NCBI GenBank assembly: GCA_023462275.1
Contig: JAEWYD010000382.1
Span: 1 to 18,435, forward strand
Length of the DNA stretch: 18,435 nucleotides
Direction: 5' to 3'
Origin: Actinomycetes bacterium
GTDB lineage: Bacteria; Actinomycetota; Actinomycetes; Actinomycetales; Cellulomonadaceae
Shown here: one piece after another, positions 1 through 7,641 of the stretch
Layout: every line of letters begins with the position of its first letter
How positions within the stretch are numbered: position 1 is the first letter of the stretch
The notes under the pieces: generated by a model
The model's database searches: none
What the model was told of the DNA's origin: nothing
What the model saw: only the letters and a program-made list of their open reading frames with translations
Translations under genes and position numbers: made by a program

Positions 1-17
1 CCCTTGCGGGCGCGGGG

Positions 18-1121
18 TCAGGAAGCGGTCGCGCGGTAGAGGAACGCGGCCATGGCCTGGCGCTCGACCGAGAGGCCCGGGCGGAAGGTGCCGTCCGGCC
101 AGCCGGTCGTGATCTTCGACGTCGCAAGCCACTCGATCGCACCGCAGAACGGGTGGTTGGCCTTGACGTCGGTGAAGACGCGCGGGGCGGCCGGGTCGCA
201 GGTCGGGATGGCCTGCTTGCTGAACGTCCGGTACAGGAACGCGGCCATCGCCTCGCGGCTCACCGGCTCACCCGGGTGGAAGGACCCGTCGGGGTAGCCG
301 GTCGTGATGCCCTGCTGGGCCAGCCACTTGATCGCCCCGCAGAAGGGGTGGTCGACCGTCACGTCGTAGAACGTCCGACCCTGGGCCGGGTCGCACGCCG
401 GGATCTGGGTCGTGTTGTTCGCGTAGCGGTAGAGGAACGCCGCCATCGCCTCGCGGGTCACCTGGCCGACCGGCTGGAAGCTGCCGTCCGGGAAGCCCGT
501 GGTGATGCCGGTCGTGGCCAGCCACTCGACCGGGGAGTAGAAGGTGTCGGACGGGCCGATGTCACCGAAGCGGTAGGCGACCGTGATGATGTAGAGGTAC
601 CCGCGGGTGCCGCTGATCGCCCAGCCGATGCCCGCGTGGTTGAGGCCGGCGTCGTAGGCGTACGGCTTCGGGTCGTTCGTGATCGTCTTCACGTAGTCGG
701 CGATGCTGGCGCCGATCGGGCCGGAGGCGGCGAACTCGTACATCGAGCCGGTGACGTCGCCGGGCAGCGGCTTCGCTGCGGTGTCGAGGTCGGGGTCGAG
801 CGCGAAGGTGTCCGTCGCGGCCATGTGGTCGGCCCACGCCTGCGCCATCGTGGTCAGCGCCGGCTCCTCGCGCAGCGTCCGCAGGTTAGCCGCGGCCCGC
901 GCCTGGTTGTAGATCTTCAGGGCCTCCGCCGCGTTGCCGGACAGCGTGCCGCTCAGGCCCGCCTCGGCGTCCGGCGTGACCGTGGTGCCGTCCGTCGTCG
1001 CGTGCGTGGCGTGCTGCTCGGCGAGCGCCGAGACGTTGTCGTCGCCCTCAGCGGCGACGGCCGCCCCGCCGGACAGCAGTGCAGCGGCAAGACCCACCGC
1101 GATCAGTCGTCGTGCTCTCAT
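18..1121 (-). CDS. Secreted CAP-like protein with three SLH repeats (degenerate CAP domain)
   Basis: This 367-residue protein has a signal peptide (about 1-24, RARR then a hydrophobic stretch ending AVAAEG), a CAP/SCP-like region (about 65-187) and three SLH-type repeats (about 188-235, 248-300, 314-365). Each repeat carries the signature GITTGxPDGxFxP followed by xxREAMAAFLYR. SLH domains normally bind secondary cell-wall polymer, so the protein is probably anchored on the outer surface. The CAP part keeps the opening helix (YNQARAAANL) and the GIGWA strand. It lacks the SHNP, GEN and GHxxNLL motifs that the neighbouring paralogue has, so the usual His/Glu pocket is missing. Cys pairs (C243/C261, C308/C326) could form one disulfide per repeat. 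The ATG at 1121 is chosen because GAGAGGAAG stands just upstream and it begins the signal peptide; the frame runs open further upstream without a signal sequence. It is probably a duplicate of the gene at 1368-2456. Confidence 0.88.
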   Translation of the reverse strand: MRARRLIAVGLAAALLSGGAAVAAEGDDNVSALAEQHATHATTDGTTVTPDAEAGLSGTLSGNAAEALKIYNQARAAANLRTLREEPALTTMAQAWADHMAATDTFALDPDLDTAAKPLPGDVTGSMYEFAASGPIGASIADYVKTITNDPKPYAYDAGLNHAGIGWAISGTRGYLYIITVAYRFGDIGPSDTFYSPVEWLATTGITTGFPDGSFQPVGQVTREAMAAFLYRYANNTTQIPACDPAQGRTFYDVTVDHPFCGAIKWLAQQGITTGYPDGSFHPGEPVSREAMAAFLYRTFSKQAIPTCDPAAPRVFTDVKANHPFCGAIEWLATSKITTGWPDGTFRPGLSVERQAMAAFLYRATAS

Positions 1122-1269
1122 GTTCTTCCTCTCAGTGCGCCCCCGGGATACCCCCTGGCGCGGCACACCGTAGTGAAGGCCGGTGGGGCGCGGGGGGCAG
1201 TCCGGGGAACGCACCGACGACGCTCACCCGTTCGGCCTAGTGCCGAGCAGGCGAGCGCTGCCGGGTTGT

Positions 1270-1286
1270 GGACCCTTCGTCCCGAT
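1270..1286 (-). promoter_or_regulatory. Shared upstream motif, copy 1
   Basis: The plus-strand sequence GGACCCTTCGTCCCGAT matches 14 of 17 bases of 3881-3897. It ends 148 nt before the start codon of the CAP-SLH gene at 1121; the other copy ends 147 nt before the EAL gene start. In both leaders CGGGTGA occurs 50-56 nt past the beginning of the motif on the minus strand. It may be a promoter element, an activator site or part of a structured leader; which of these cannot be told from the sequence. The rest of the 246-bp gap 1122-1367 holds no gene that I can support. Confidence 0.35.
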
Positions 1287-1353
1287 TTCGCGGGGTCCCT
1301 GGCTCGCTGCGGAGGAGGAGAGCCGTCGTCGTCGCAGGTTGCGTCGCGCCGCC

Positions 1354-1369
1354 GAGCGGCACGCCGCTC
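1354..1369 (-). terminator. Short hairpin at the stop codon of the CAP-SLH gene
   Basis: GAGCGG (1354-1359) and CCGCTC (1364-1369) form a 6-bp stem with a 4-nt loop. It extends by GCC/GGC after a one-base bulge and overlaps the stop codon of the gene ending at 1368. There is no T-run after it on the minus strand, so it is only a weak terminator candidate. Confidence 0.25.
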
Positions 1370-2456
1370 AGGCGAACGCGCGGTGCAGGAAGGCCGCCAT
1401 CGCCTGGCGCTCGACGGACGCCCAGGGGCGGAACGTCCCGTCCGGCCAGCCCGTCGTGATGCCGGTGGTGGCGAGCCACTCGACCGGCCCGCAGAGGGTG
1501 TCACCGGCGCGCACGTCGGTGAACCGCCGGCCGCCCGCCGCGCAGACCGGGTCGGCGCCGTCGTTCATGGTGCGGAAGAGGAACGCGGCCATGGCCTCGC
1601 GGCTCACGGGCTCGCCCGGGTGGTAGCCGCCGTCGGGGTAGCCGGTGGTGATGCCCTGCTGGGCGAGCCACTCGATGGCGCCGCAGAAGGGGTGGTTCGC
1701 GGGCACGTCGCTGAAGCGCCGGGCGCCGCCGCCGCACGCCGGGATCGCCTGCCCGGTGACGGCGCGGTAGAGGAAGGCGGCCATCGCCTCGCGGGTCACG
1801 GGCGCGGCGGGCTGGAAGACGCCGCCGGCGTAGCCCGTCGCGATGCCGGCGCGGACGGTCCACTCGATGTCGTCGTAGAAGGTCGCGTCGACGGGCACGT
1901 CGGCGAACCGGGACAGCGCCGTCGCCGTCGGGTACTGCGCGAAGACCTGCGTGCCCCAGCCGCGGCCGGAGCCGTCGACCGCCCACCCGATGCCGATGTA
2001 CTGGAACGCGGGGTTGAGCAGGTTGTGCTTGTGGCCCTCGGAGGCCATCCAGGCGTCGTGCAGGTAGCTGGCGACGGCCGGCTTGGTGTAGCCGACGTTC
2101 TCGCCCCACGACTGCCAGCCGGCGGGGATCTGCGCGCTCGTGTTCGGGTTGTGCGACATGACGCCCGACGCGGCCATCTGGTTGCTCCACGCCTGCGCGA
2201 CGGCCGTGAGGGAGGCGTCGATGCGCAGCGCCGGGGCGCCGGCCGCTGCGCGGGCCTGGTTCGTGAGGGTGAGGAGCTCGGCGGCGGGGCCGCTGACGAC
2301 GTCGCTGCTCAGTGCCGTGGCGGGCCGCACGGCGGCCCCGACGACCCCGGCGGCGGCCTGGGGGAGCGGTGCTGCGGTGACGGCGGTGGCCGGCAGGATG
2401 CCCAGGGCCAGGGCCACGACGGCGGTGACGACGGTGCGCGTTCTCACCCTTGTCAT
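1368..2456 (-). CDS. Secreted CAP (SCP/PR1) domain protein with three SLH repeats
   Basis: This 362-residue protein has a signal peptide (about 1-29), a linker, a CAP/SCP domain (about 58-178) and three SLH-type repeats (about 183-362). The CAP signatures are intact: SHNP with H102, WGENVGY with E119, and GHKHNLL with H142, followed by YIGIGWAV. CAP proteins are extracellular; bacterial ones have few known activities. Repeats two and three have Cys pairs (IPAC/HPFC, PVC/TLC), and the last repeat ends SVERQAMAAFLHR, almost as in the neighbouring paralogue. The gene lies 59 bp downstream of the EAL gene on the same strand, so the two may be co-transcribed. The ATG at 2456 has no good Shine-Dalgarno. 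A GTG at 2468, four codons upstream and preceded by AAGG, is an alternative start and only lengthens the signal peptide. The frame stays open far upstream through the EAL gene, but that part is antisense-style arginine-rich noise. Confidence 0.9.
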   Translation of the reverse strand: MTRVRTRTVVTAVVALALGILPATAVTAAPLPQAAAGVVGAAVRPATALSSDVVSGPAAELLTLTNQARAAAGAPALRIDASLTAVAQAWSNQMAASGVMSHNPNTSAQIPAGWQSWGENVGYTKPAVASYLHDAWMASEGHKHNLLNPAFQYIGIGWAVDGSGRGWGTQVFAQYPTATALSRFADVPVDATFYDDIEWTVRAGIATGYAGGVFQPAAPVTREAMAAFLYRAVTGQAIPACGGGARRFSDVPANHPFCGAIEWLAQQGITTGYPDGGYHPGEPVSREAMAAFLFRTMNDGADPVCAAGGRRFTDVRAGDTLCGPVEWLATTGITTGWPDGTFRPWASVERQAMAAFLHRAFA

Positions 2457-2515
2457 GTCGGGTGTCACGATGTCGGCCTTGAGGTCTTTCTTCGCGGTTC
2501 GTGAAGGGATGTGGG

Positions 2516-3733
2516 TCACACCCGCGCGCCGCGAACCCCCGTGATGGTGCTGCAGTGGGCGGCGAACGGGAGGGGGCCGGGGCGGCCCACCAGGTAGCCC
2601 TGGACGGCGTGCGCGCCGAGGGCGGTCCAGATGCTCAGGTCGCCCACCTCCTCGATGCCCTCGACGATGAGCTGCGCCTCGGTGTGCCGGGCGAAGTCGA
2701 TGAGCGCGCCGGCCAACGCGCGCCGCAGGGGGCTGGTGGCGAGGTTCTGGGTCAGGGAGATGTCGAGCTTGATGACCTCGGGGGCCAGCTGGACGATGTG
2801 CCGCAGGCTCGAGATGCCGGCCCCGGCGTCGTCGACGGCGATGCGGACGCCGAGGGCGCGCATGCCGGCGACCGTGTCCTGCAGCAGGTGGTAGTCCTCG
2901 ACGACGGCGTGCTCGGTGAGCTCGACGACCACGGGGCGCCCGGCCGCGGCGACCACCGCGTGCAGGCGCTCGACGCCGAGGGTGGCCGGCGAGGCGTTCA
3001 CGGAGAGCGCGATGCCCGGGGGCAGGCCGGCGGCGCCGGCGACGGCGGCCTCGATGGCGGCGAGCTCGAGCTCGCCGCCCAGACCGGCGGCTGCGGCGGC
3101 CTCGAACCAGACGTCCGGCGTGCGCCGGGGCTCGGCGTCGAACCGGGTGAGGGCCTCCACGGCGAGCAGCGCGCCGTCGGAGAGCGAGTAGATCGGCTGG
3201 TAGACGACGTGGAAGCGGTGCTCGGCGAGGACGCCGGGCACGAGGGGGATCAGGGCCGCGTCGACGGTCTGCGCCCCTCCGGCGCTGTGCGCCAGCGCCT
3301 GCTGGACCTCGGCGGAGAACTGGCGCTCGGCGAGCTGCTCGTGGAGCTCGAAGGCGACCCGGGCGAGGGCGCTGATCAGGACGAACATCGCGGAGCGGAA
3401 CACCCAGGAGGTCGCCTCCTGCGCCTCTCCCGTGGTGCTGTCCAGCGGCATGAGGGGGCCGCACAGGACCGCGGCGGCGGTGGCGGTGGCGAGCGCCCCC
3501 CACCAGCGGAACGACAGCGCGCCGAGGATGATCGGCACGTAGAACAAGTGCGTGAAGGCCCGCTGCGTGCCGCCGGTCCAGTAGACGACGCCGTAGATGA
3601 GCCCGAGCAGCGTGAGCAGGGTTGCGGCGACGAGCCACGTCGGCACGCGCTGCGTCCAGCGGGCCAGCCTGCCCAGGGCGGCGGCCGACAGCGACCGACC
3701 GGGGGGCGCCACGCTCGTCAGCTGTGCCGTCAC
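2516..3733 (-). CDS. Membrane-anchored EAL-domain cyclic-di-GMP phosphodiesterase
   Basis: This 405-residue protein probably hydrolyses c-di-GMP to pGpG at the inner face of the membrane. The N-terminal 130 residues hold about four hydrophobic segments (roughly 31-53, 61-75, 77-95, 110-128), a MASE-like sensor with no named match. The EAL domain spans about 165-390. By comparison with characterised EAL enzymes the catalytic and metal ligands are kept: E193 (EAL), N246 (SVNAS), E271 (ELTE), D301-D302, K322 (IKLD), E358 (VEGIEE) and Q378 (QGY). The usual DDFGxG loop reads DDAGAG, a variant I associate with actinobacterial members. There is no GGDEF domain. The GTG at 3733 is chosen because GAGGGGG stands 5 nt upstream; the open frame continues to 3817 but without a ribosome-binding site. 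It is followed closely by a CAP-SLH gene and diverges from the DoxX-like gene. Confidence 0.92.
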   Translation of the reverse strand: MTAQLTSVAPPGRSLSAAALGRLARWTQRVPTWLVAATLLTLLGLIYGVVYWTGGTQRAFTHLFYVPIILGALSFRWWGALATATAAAVLCGPLMPLDSTTGEAQEATSWVFRSAMFVLISALARVAFELHEQLAERQFSAEVQQALAHSAGGAQTVDAALIPLVPGVLAEHRFHVVYQPIYSLSDGALLAVEALTRFDAEPRRTPDVWFEAAAAAGLGGELELAAIEAAVAGAAGLPPGIALSVNASPATLGVERLHAVVAAAGRPVVVELTEHAVVEDYHLLQDTVAGMRALGVRIAVDDAGAGISSLRHIVQLAPEVIKLDISLTQNLATSPLRRALAGALIDFARHTEAQLIVEGIEEVGDLSIWTALGAHAVQGYLVGRPGPLPFAAHCSTITGVRGARV

Positions 3734-3777
3734 TCGTCCCCCTCGGGGCTTCGCCGGTGGCGCTCCGCCGCGGGCGC

Positions 3778-3801
3778 CGTGGCGGCTCGGCGGCCGCCAC
3801 G
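3778..3801 (-). promoter_or_regulatory. 9-bp stem-loop in the EAL gene leader
   Basis: CGTGGCGGC (3778-3786) and GCCGCCACG (3793-3801) form a perfect 9-bp stem with a 6-nt loop. It lies 44 nt upstream of the EAL start codon, probably within its 5' leader. It might control translation or transcription; no known riboswitch consensus was recognised. Confidence 0.35.
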
Positions 3802-3880
3802 TGTCTGATCGGCACACGGGGTGGGGGACGTGAGCAGGATCACCCGCCTGGGCGCGGGCGGGCGGGCGCTCGCGCGGGCG

Positions 3881-3897
3881 GGGCCCTTCGTCCTAAT
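3881..3897 (-). promoter_or_regulatory. Shared upstream motif, copy 2, in the divergent intergenic region
   Basis: GGGCCCTTCGTCCTAAT matches the copy at 1270-1286 in 14 of 17 bases. Its CTAATC (3893-3898) is repeated 24 bp on (3917-3922), next to TTTCGTC. The 241-bp gap 3734-3974 separates the EAL gene (minus) from the DoxX-like gene (plus), so the element could serve either. The matching distance to the minus-strand start favours the EAL gene. Confidence 0.35.
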
Positions 3898-3974
3898 CCA
3901 CCGGGCGTGGCCGTTTCTAATCTTTCGTCGTGCCCGCGCGACCGGGTGCCCCCTCCGAGCCCCTGGGACGTGCG

Positions 3975-5069
3975 ATGACCCCCTCCTCCCGCCCTGCCCG
4001 TCGTCACCTGCGGCGGCTGCGCGCCGTCGTCGTGCTCGCCGGTGCGGCCACGCTGCTCGCCGCCGCGCCGGCCTCCGCGCACGAGCGGTGGTTCGCCGAC
4101 GAGGCCGACGGCGGCGACTGGTCGTTCTTCCTGCGGCCGGTGCCCCTGCTGCTCGTGGCGGCCGTCGTCGCCGTGACCGTCGTCTGGCGGCTCGTGGGCG
4201 CCCGGCTGCCACGTCCGGAGCTCGCGGTGCTGAGCCCGCTCGGCCGACTGGCGCCGTACGTGCCGCGGCTGCTCGCGATCCACCTGGGCGTGGCGCTGCT
4301 GGCGCTCGCCGTGTCCGGCTCGTTCATCAGCCCGGCCGTGCCGCTGCGCGACGTGCCGGGCGGCGACGCCGCGGGAGTGCTCGAGGCCGCCATCGGGATC
4401 TGGCTGGTGACCGGCATCCGGCTGCGGTGGGCCGCGGTCGGCGTCGCGCTGCTGGGGCCGCTCGCGCTGCTGGCCGCCGGGCCGGTGGCCGTGCTCGAGA
4501 ACGCGGCGATCCTCGGGATCGCGCTGTTCGTCGCGGTGCTGCCGCCGTCGGACGGCACGTTCGGCCGCGTCGACGCCTCACCCGGGCGGCTGCGCGTCGC
4601 GATGCTGCTGCTCAAGGGGCTCGTGGCGGTGACGCTCGCGACGCTCGCGTTCAGCGAGAAGTTCACCAACCCCGAGCTGGCGCGCAACACGATGCACGAG
4701 TTCCCCAAGCTCGACGTCTTCGCCCTGGTGGGCCTGCACGTGCCGACGGACACGTTCATCCTCGTGGCGGGGACGGTGGAGCTGCTGTTCGGGGCGCTCG
4801 TGCTGTCGGGGGCCATCCCGCAGGTGGCGACGTTGGTCGCGATGGTGCCGTTCAACGCGACGCTGTTCCTCTTCGGGACGACCGAGGTGATCGGCCACCT
4901 GCCGGTGTACGGGCTGTTCCTGACGCTGCTCGTGTACGGGTCGAACCCCGCGACGGCGGGGGCGATCCCCTGGCTCCCGTCGCGCGGCGACGTCGCGGGC
5001 TGGGTGCGCGCCGTGCGGCGGCCCCGGGCCGCAGTGGGCTCGCCCGCTCCGGTGCCCGACGCCGTCTGA
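3975..5069 (+). CDS. DoxX-like multi-pass membrane protein
   Basis: This 364-residue protein has an N-terminal signal or anchor (about 14-35, ending APASAHERWF) and then roughly eight hydrophobic segments. SEKFTNPELA (227-236) followed by LVGL and a VELLFG helix recalls the DoxX family, in which an F-(S/T)EK-x-xNP-x-L segment is common. VPFNATLFLFGTTEVIGHLPVYG (292-313) also fits DoxX-like proteins. The family has no firm biochemical role; several members are linked to respiratory or redox functions. The frame opens at 3930, but the ATG at 3975 begins the signal sequence and has GGGACG upstream. It stands alone on the plus strand, divergent from the EAL gene. The fold assignment is moderately sure and the function unknown. 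Confidence 0.8.
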   Translation: MTPSSRPARRHLRRLRAVVVLAGAATLLAAAPASAHERWFADEADGGDWSFFLRPVPLLLVAAVVAVTVVWRLVGARLPRPELAVLSPLGRLAPYVPRLLAIHLGVALLALAVSGSFISPAVPLRDVPGGDAAGVLEAAIGIWLVTGIRLRWAAVGVALLGPLALLAAGPVAVLENAAILGIALFVAVLPPSDGTFGRVDASPGRLRVAMLLLKGLVAVTLATLAFSEKFTNPELARNTMHEFPKLDVFALVGLHVPTDTFILVAGTVELLFGALVLSGAIPQVATLVAMVPFNATLFLFGTTEVIGHLPVYGLFLTLLVYGSNPATAGAIPWLPSRGDVAGWVRAVRRPRAAVGSPAPVPDAV

Positions 5070-5105
5070 CGGCTGGGTCCGGTCGGTCTAGTCGGTCCGG
5101 TCGTC

Positions 5106-5123
5106 GCCGGCCTTCCGGCTGGC
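5106..5123 (+). terminator. Stem-loop after the DoxX-like gene
   Basis: GCCGGCC (5106-5112) pairs with GGCTGGC (5117-5123), with one G-U pair and a TTCC loop, 36 nt after the stop codon. There is no T-run, as is common for actinobacterial terminators. Confidence 0.4.
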
Positions 5124-5167
5124 GGTGTCGGTGCGGCGTGCGAGCGTGGAACCCGCACGCCGACACC
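5124..5167 (+). promoter_or_regulatory. Imperfect inverted repeat just upstream of the VOC gene
   Basis: GGTGTCG (5124-5130), five extra bases, then GCGTGCG (5136-5142) face CGCACGC (5154-5160) and CGACACC (5161-5167). The result is a 14-bp stem with a 5-nt bulge and an 11-nt loop, ending 8 nt before the GGAG ribosome-binding site (5176-5179). It could be a leader hairpin or an operator for an unlinked regulator. Confidence 0.35.
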
Positions 5168-5186
5168 GATCGAACGGAGCACCACG

Positions 5187-5648
5187 ATGAGCCGCGTCAT
5201 CCAGGTCACCTTCGACGCCCGCGACCCGCGAGGTCTCTCCACGTTCTGGCGGGACGCGCTCGGCTACGTCCACCCCGGTCCGCCGGGCGCCCCGCTGCCC
5301 GACGGCGCGGACCCCCTGGCGGCGTGGGACGCCTTCCTCGAGCAGATGGGCGTGCCCCCCGAGCGTCGCAACACGGCGTCCGCGCTGGAGGACCCGGAAG
5401 ACCGTGGGCCGCGCATCTTCTTCCAGCAGGTGCCCGAGGAGAAGGTGGGCAAGAACCGCGTGCACCTCGACGTGCGCGCGGCGCCGGGGCTGCAGGGCGA
5501 GGAGCGGATGGCCGCGCTCGAGGCCGAGTGCGCGCGGCTCGTCGGGTTGGGCGCACGGCGCGTCGAGCGGTTCGAGCCGCGGCTGCCCATGGAGGGCGGG
5601 CACATCGTGATGCGCGACCCCGAGGGCAACGAGTTCTGCCTCGACTGA
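5187..5648 (+). CDS. VOC superfamily (glyoxalase/bleomycin-resistance fold) protein
   Basis: This 153-residue single-domain protein has the paired beta-alpha-beta-beta-beta units of the vicinal oxygen chelate fold. The first half opens VIQVTFDARDPRGLSTFWRDALGY (4-27) and the second contains NRVHLDVRA (90-98) and ends MRDPEGNEFCLD (142-153). H93 and E149 stand where VOC enzymes often place metal ligands. At the first position Q6 replaces the usual His, so metal binding is uncertain. Substrates in this superfamily vary and none can be assigned. GGAG lies 7 nt before the ATG. An inverted repeat fills the leader, and the flanking genes are separated by more than 100 bp, so it is probably monocistronic. 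Confidence 0.85.
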   Translation: MSRVIQVTFDARDPRGLSTFWRDALGYVHPGPPGAPLPDGADPLAAWDAFLEQMGVPPERRNTASALEDPEDRGPRIFFQQVPEEKVGKNRVHLDVRAAPGLQGEERMAALEAECARLVGLGARRVERFEPRLPMEGGHIVMRDPEGNEFCLD

Positions 5649-5800
5649 CGGGGCTCTCGACTGAAGGGGCGGTTGCCGCAGGCTCGTGGCGGCTCTGTGC
5701 GAGAGCGTTCGAGGTTCCTCGCGTCCGGGTGAAGAGGGCGATGGGGTGGGGGCCCGATCCCTACCGTCGTCGACGTCGCCCCGCGTCCCGGAGGAGAGTC

Positions 5801-7600
5801 ATGCACCGTTCGCTGCTGTCCCGTGTCGGAGCCGTCGTCGTCATGACCGCGCTCGTCCTGGTGGGCATCGGGGTCGCGCCGGCGACGGCGGGCTACGAGG
5901 CCCTCTGCACCGGCTACGACACCTGCAACCTCAACGGCATGCCGCACGCCGGGTACAAGGAGGCCTCGGGCACCTCGTACTGGAACATGGCGCCCGGGCA
6001 CAACTGCACCAACTACGTCGCCTACCGGCTGATCCGCAACGGGATGGCAACCACCAAGCCCTGGTCGGGCGACGGCAACGCGTACAACTGGGGCCGGCTG
6101 AACCCGTCGCGGACCAACCAGACGCCCGCCGTCGGCGCGGTTGCCTGGTGGGACGTGAACGTGCCGCCGGCCCTGGACGCCGGGCACGTCGCGTACATCG
6201 AGCGTGTGGTCTCCGCGAACGAGATCATCGTCTCCGAGGACAACTGGGGCGGGGACTTCAAGTGGCGGCGGGTCACGCGGTCCGGCCCCGGGTGGCCGTC
6301 TGGCTTCATCCACTTCAACGACGTGCCCCAGGGCGCGGTCCCGTTCGGCAGCGTCGACTCCCTGACCTCCCCTGAGCCCGGCGTCGTCCACGTCTCCGGC
6401 TGGGCGGCGGACAACGACAACAAGGCGGCCAGCCTCGTCATCCACGCCTACGTCGGCGGCGAGGCCGGGAGCCCTGGGGCCGAGGGCCACGACCTCGGCA
6501 CCGGGACGATCACGTCACGGCCCGACGTCGACCGGGCCTTCCCGGGTCTCGGCAACAACCACGGGTATGACGCGAGCTTCACCACCGCCCTGACCGGATC
6601 GCAGAAGGTCTGCGTGTACGCCATCGGCGTCGGTGCGGGCGGCAACGCCCTGCTCGGCTGCACCACCACGACGATCGAGAACCCGAACCCGTTCGGGAGC
6701 CTGGACCGGGTGAGCGGCGGGCACGGCACACTCGCGCTGCGTGGCTGGGCGATCGACCGGAGCGCCGCCAGCACGCCGACGGCGATCCACGTGTACGTGG
6801 GCGGGCCCTCCGGCACCGCCGGCGCCGAGTTCCACGCCTTCACGGCCGACGCCCGGCGCGACGACGTCGCCGCCGTCCACCCGTGGGCGGGGGCGTCGCA
6901 CGGGTTCCAGCCGACGTTCGAGACCGCGAAGCGCGGGAGCCAGCAGGTGTGCGTGTACGCGATCAACGTCGGCGTCGGCACCAACCAGCTGCTCGGGTGC
7001 GCGACGGCGACGATCGCCACGCCGATCCCGTTCGTCGACGTCCCCGTGAGCGCCACCCTCTACGAGTCCATCCAGTGGCTCGCGGAGCGGGGGATCACCA
7101 CCGGGTACGCCGACGGCGGCTTCCACCCGTCCGCCCCGGTGGCCCGTGACGCGATGGCGGCGTTCCTGTACCGGACGGCCGGGTCGCCCTCGTTCACCCT
7201 GCCCGCGGTCTCCCCGTTCGTGGACGTCCCGACGTCGCACCCGTTCGCCACCCACATCTCGTGGCTGTTGGCGCGCGGCATCTCCACGGGATGGACGACC
7301 CCGGCCGGGACTCGTGAGTTCCGGCCCGCCGACTCGGTGAGCCGCGAGGCGATGGCCGCCTTCCTATACCGGGCGGCCGGGTCGCCAGCCTTCACGCCGC
7401 CGGCCACGTCGCCGTTCACCGACGTGCTCACGTCGCACCCGTTCTACGCGCAGATCGCGTGGTTGGCGCAGCGCGGGATCTCGACGGGCTGGGTGCTCCC
7501 CGACGGCACCAAGCAGTTCCGGCCGTCGGAGCCGGTGTCGCGGGAGGCGATGGCCGCGTTCCTGCAGCGCGCCGACGGGCTGATCTTCCCGGCGCGGTAG
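5801..7600 (+). CDS. Secreted CHAP-domain cell-wall hydrolase with two GWAxD repeats and three SLH repeats
   Basis: This 599-residue surface enzyme probably cleaves peptidoglycan amide bonds. It has a signal peptide (1-31, cleavage near ATAG), a CHAP domain (about 33-175), two internal repeats (about 182-292 and 298-405) and three SLH-type repeats (about 409-599). The CHAP nucleophile is C69 in NCTNYVAY, with H129 (AGHVAYIE) and E146 (SEDNWGG) as likely partners. Each internal repeat runs FGSxDxV, then GWAxD, then HxYVGG and QxVCVYAIxVGxG, ending with LLGC. Unlike the CAP-SLH proteins, its SLH repeats have no Cys pairs and contain inserts such as WTTPAGTREFRP. The ATG at 5801 has GGAGGAG 4 nt upstream; the frame is open for another 2 kb but only as out-of-frame noise through other genes. 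It ends before a strong stem-loop. Confidence 0.93.
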   Translation: MHRSLLSRVGAVVVMTALVLVGIGVAPATAGYEALCTGYDTCNLNGMPHAGYKEASGTSYWNMAPGHNCTNYVAYRLIRNGMATTKPWSGDGNAYNWGRLNPSRTNQTPAVGAVAWWDVNVPPALDAGHVAYIERVVSANEIIVSEDNWGGDFKWRRVTRSGPGWPSGFIHFNDVPQGAVPFGSVDSLTSPEPGVVHVSGWAADNDNKAASLVIHAYVGGEAGSPGAEGHDLGTGTITSRPDVDRAFPGLGNNHGYDASFTTALTGSQKVCVYAIGVGAGGNALLGCTTTTIENPNPFGSLDRVSGGHGTLALRGWAIDRSAASTPTAIHVYVGGPSGTAGAEFHAFTADARRDDVAAVHPWAGASHGFQPTFETAKRGSQQVCVYAINVGVGTNQLLGCATATIATPIPFVDVPVSATLYESIQWLAERGITTGYADGGFHPSAPVARDAMAAFLYRTAGSPSFTLPAVSPFVDVPTSHPFATHISWLLARGISTGWTTPAGTREFRPADSVSREAMAAFLYRAAGSPAFTPPATSPFTDVLTSHPFYAQIAWLAQRGISTGWVLPDGTKQFRPSEPVSREAMAAFLQRADGLIFPAR

Positions 7601-7641
7601 GCGAGCGGACGGCGGGGGTCGGCCCTCAGTCACCTGCGCCC

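Noticed and set aside
1122..1290. c-di-AMP (ydaO) or c-di-GMP (GEMM) riboswitch before the CAP-SLH gene
   Set aside because: Fragments such as CCGAACGGGTGA and GGGACGAAGG recall these RNAs, but the ordered conserved blocks of neither class could be found.
153..2504. 783-codon plus-strand open frame across the CAP-SLH genes
   Set aside because: Arginine/valine/glycine-rich shadow of two clear minus-strand genes with signal peptides and domains; no domain or ribosome-binding site of its own.
2457..3815. Upstream extension of the CAP-SLH frame through the EAL gene
   Set aside because: Arginine-rich shadow of the EAL coding sequence; the signal peptide begins at 2456 or 2468.
3821..5800. Upstream extension of the CHAP-SLH frame, open to 3821
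   Set aside because: The extension runs through the DoxX-like and VOC genes in another frame with Arg/Ala noise; the true start at 5801 has a strong GGAGGAG and a signal peptide.
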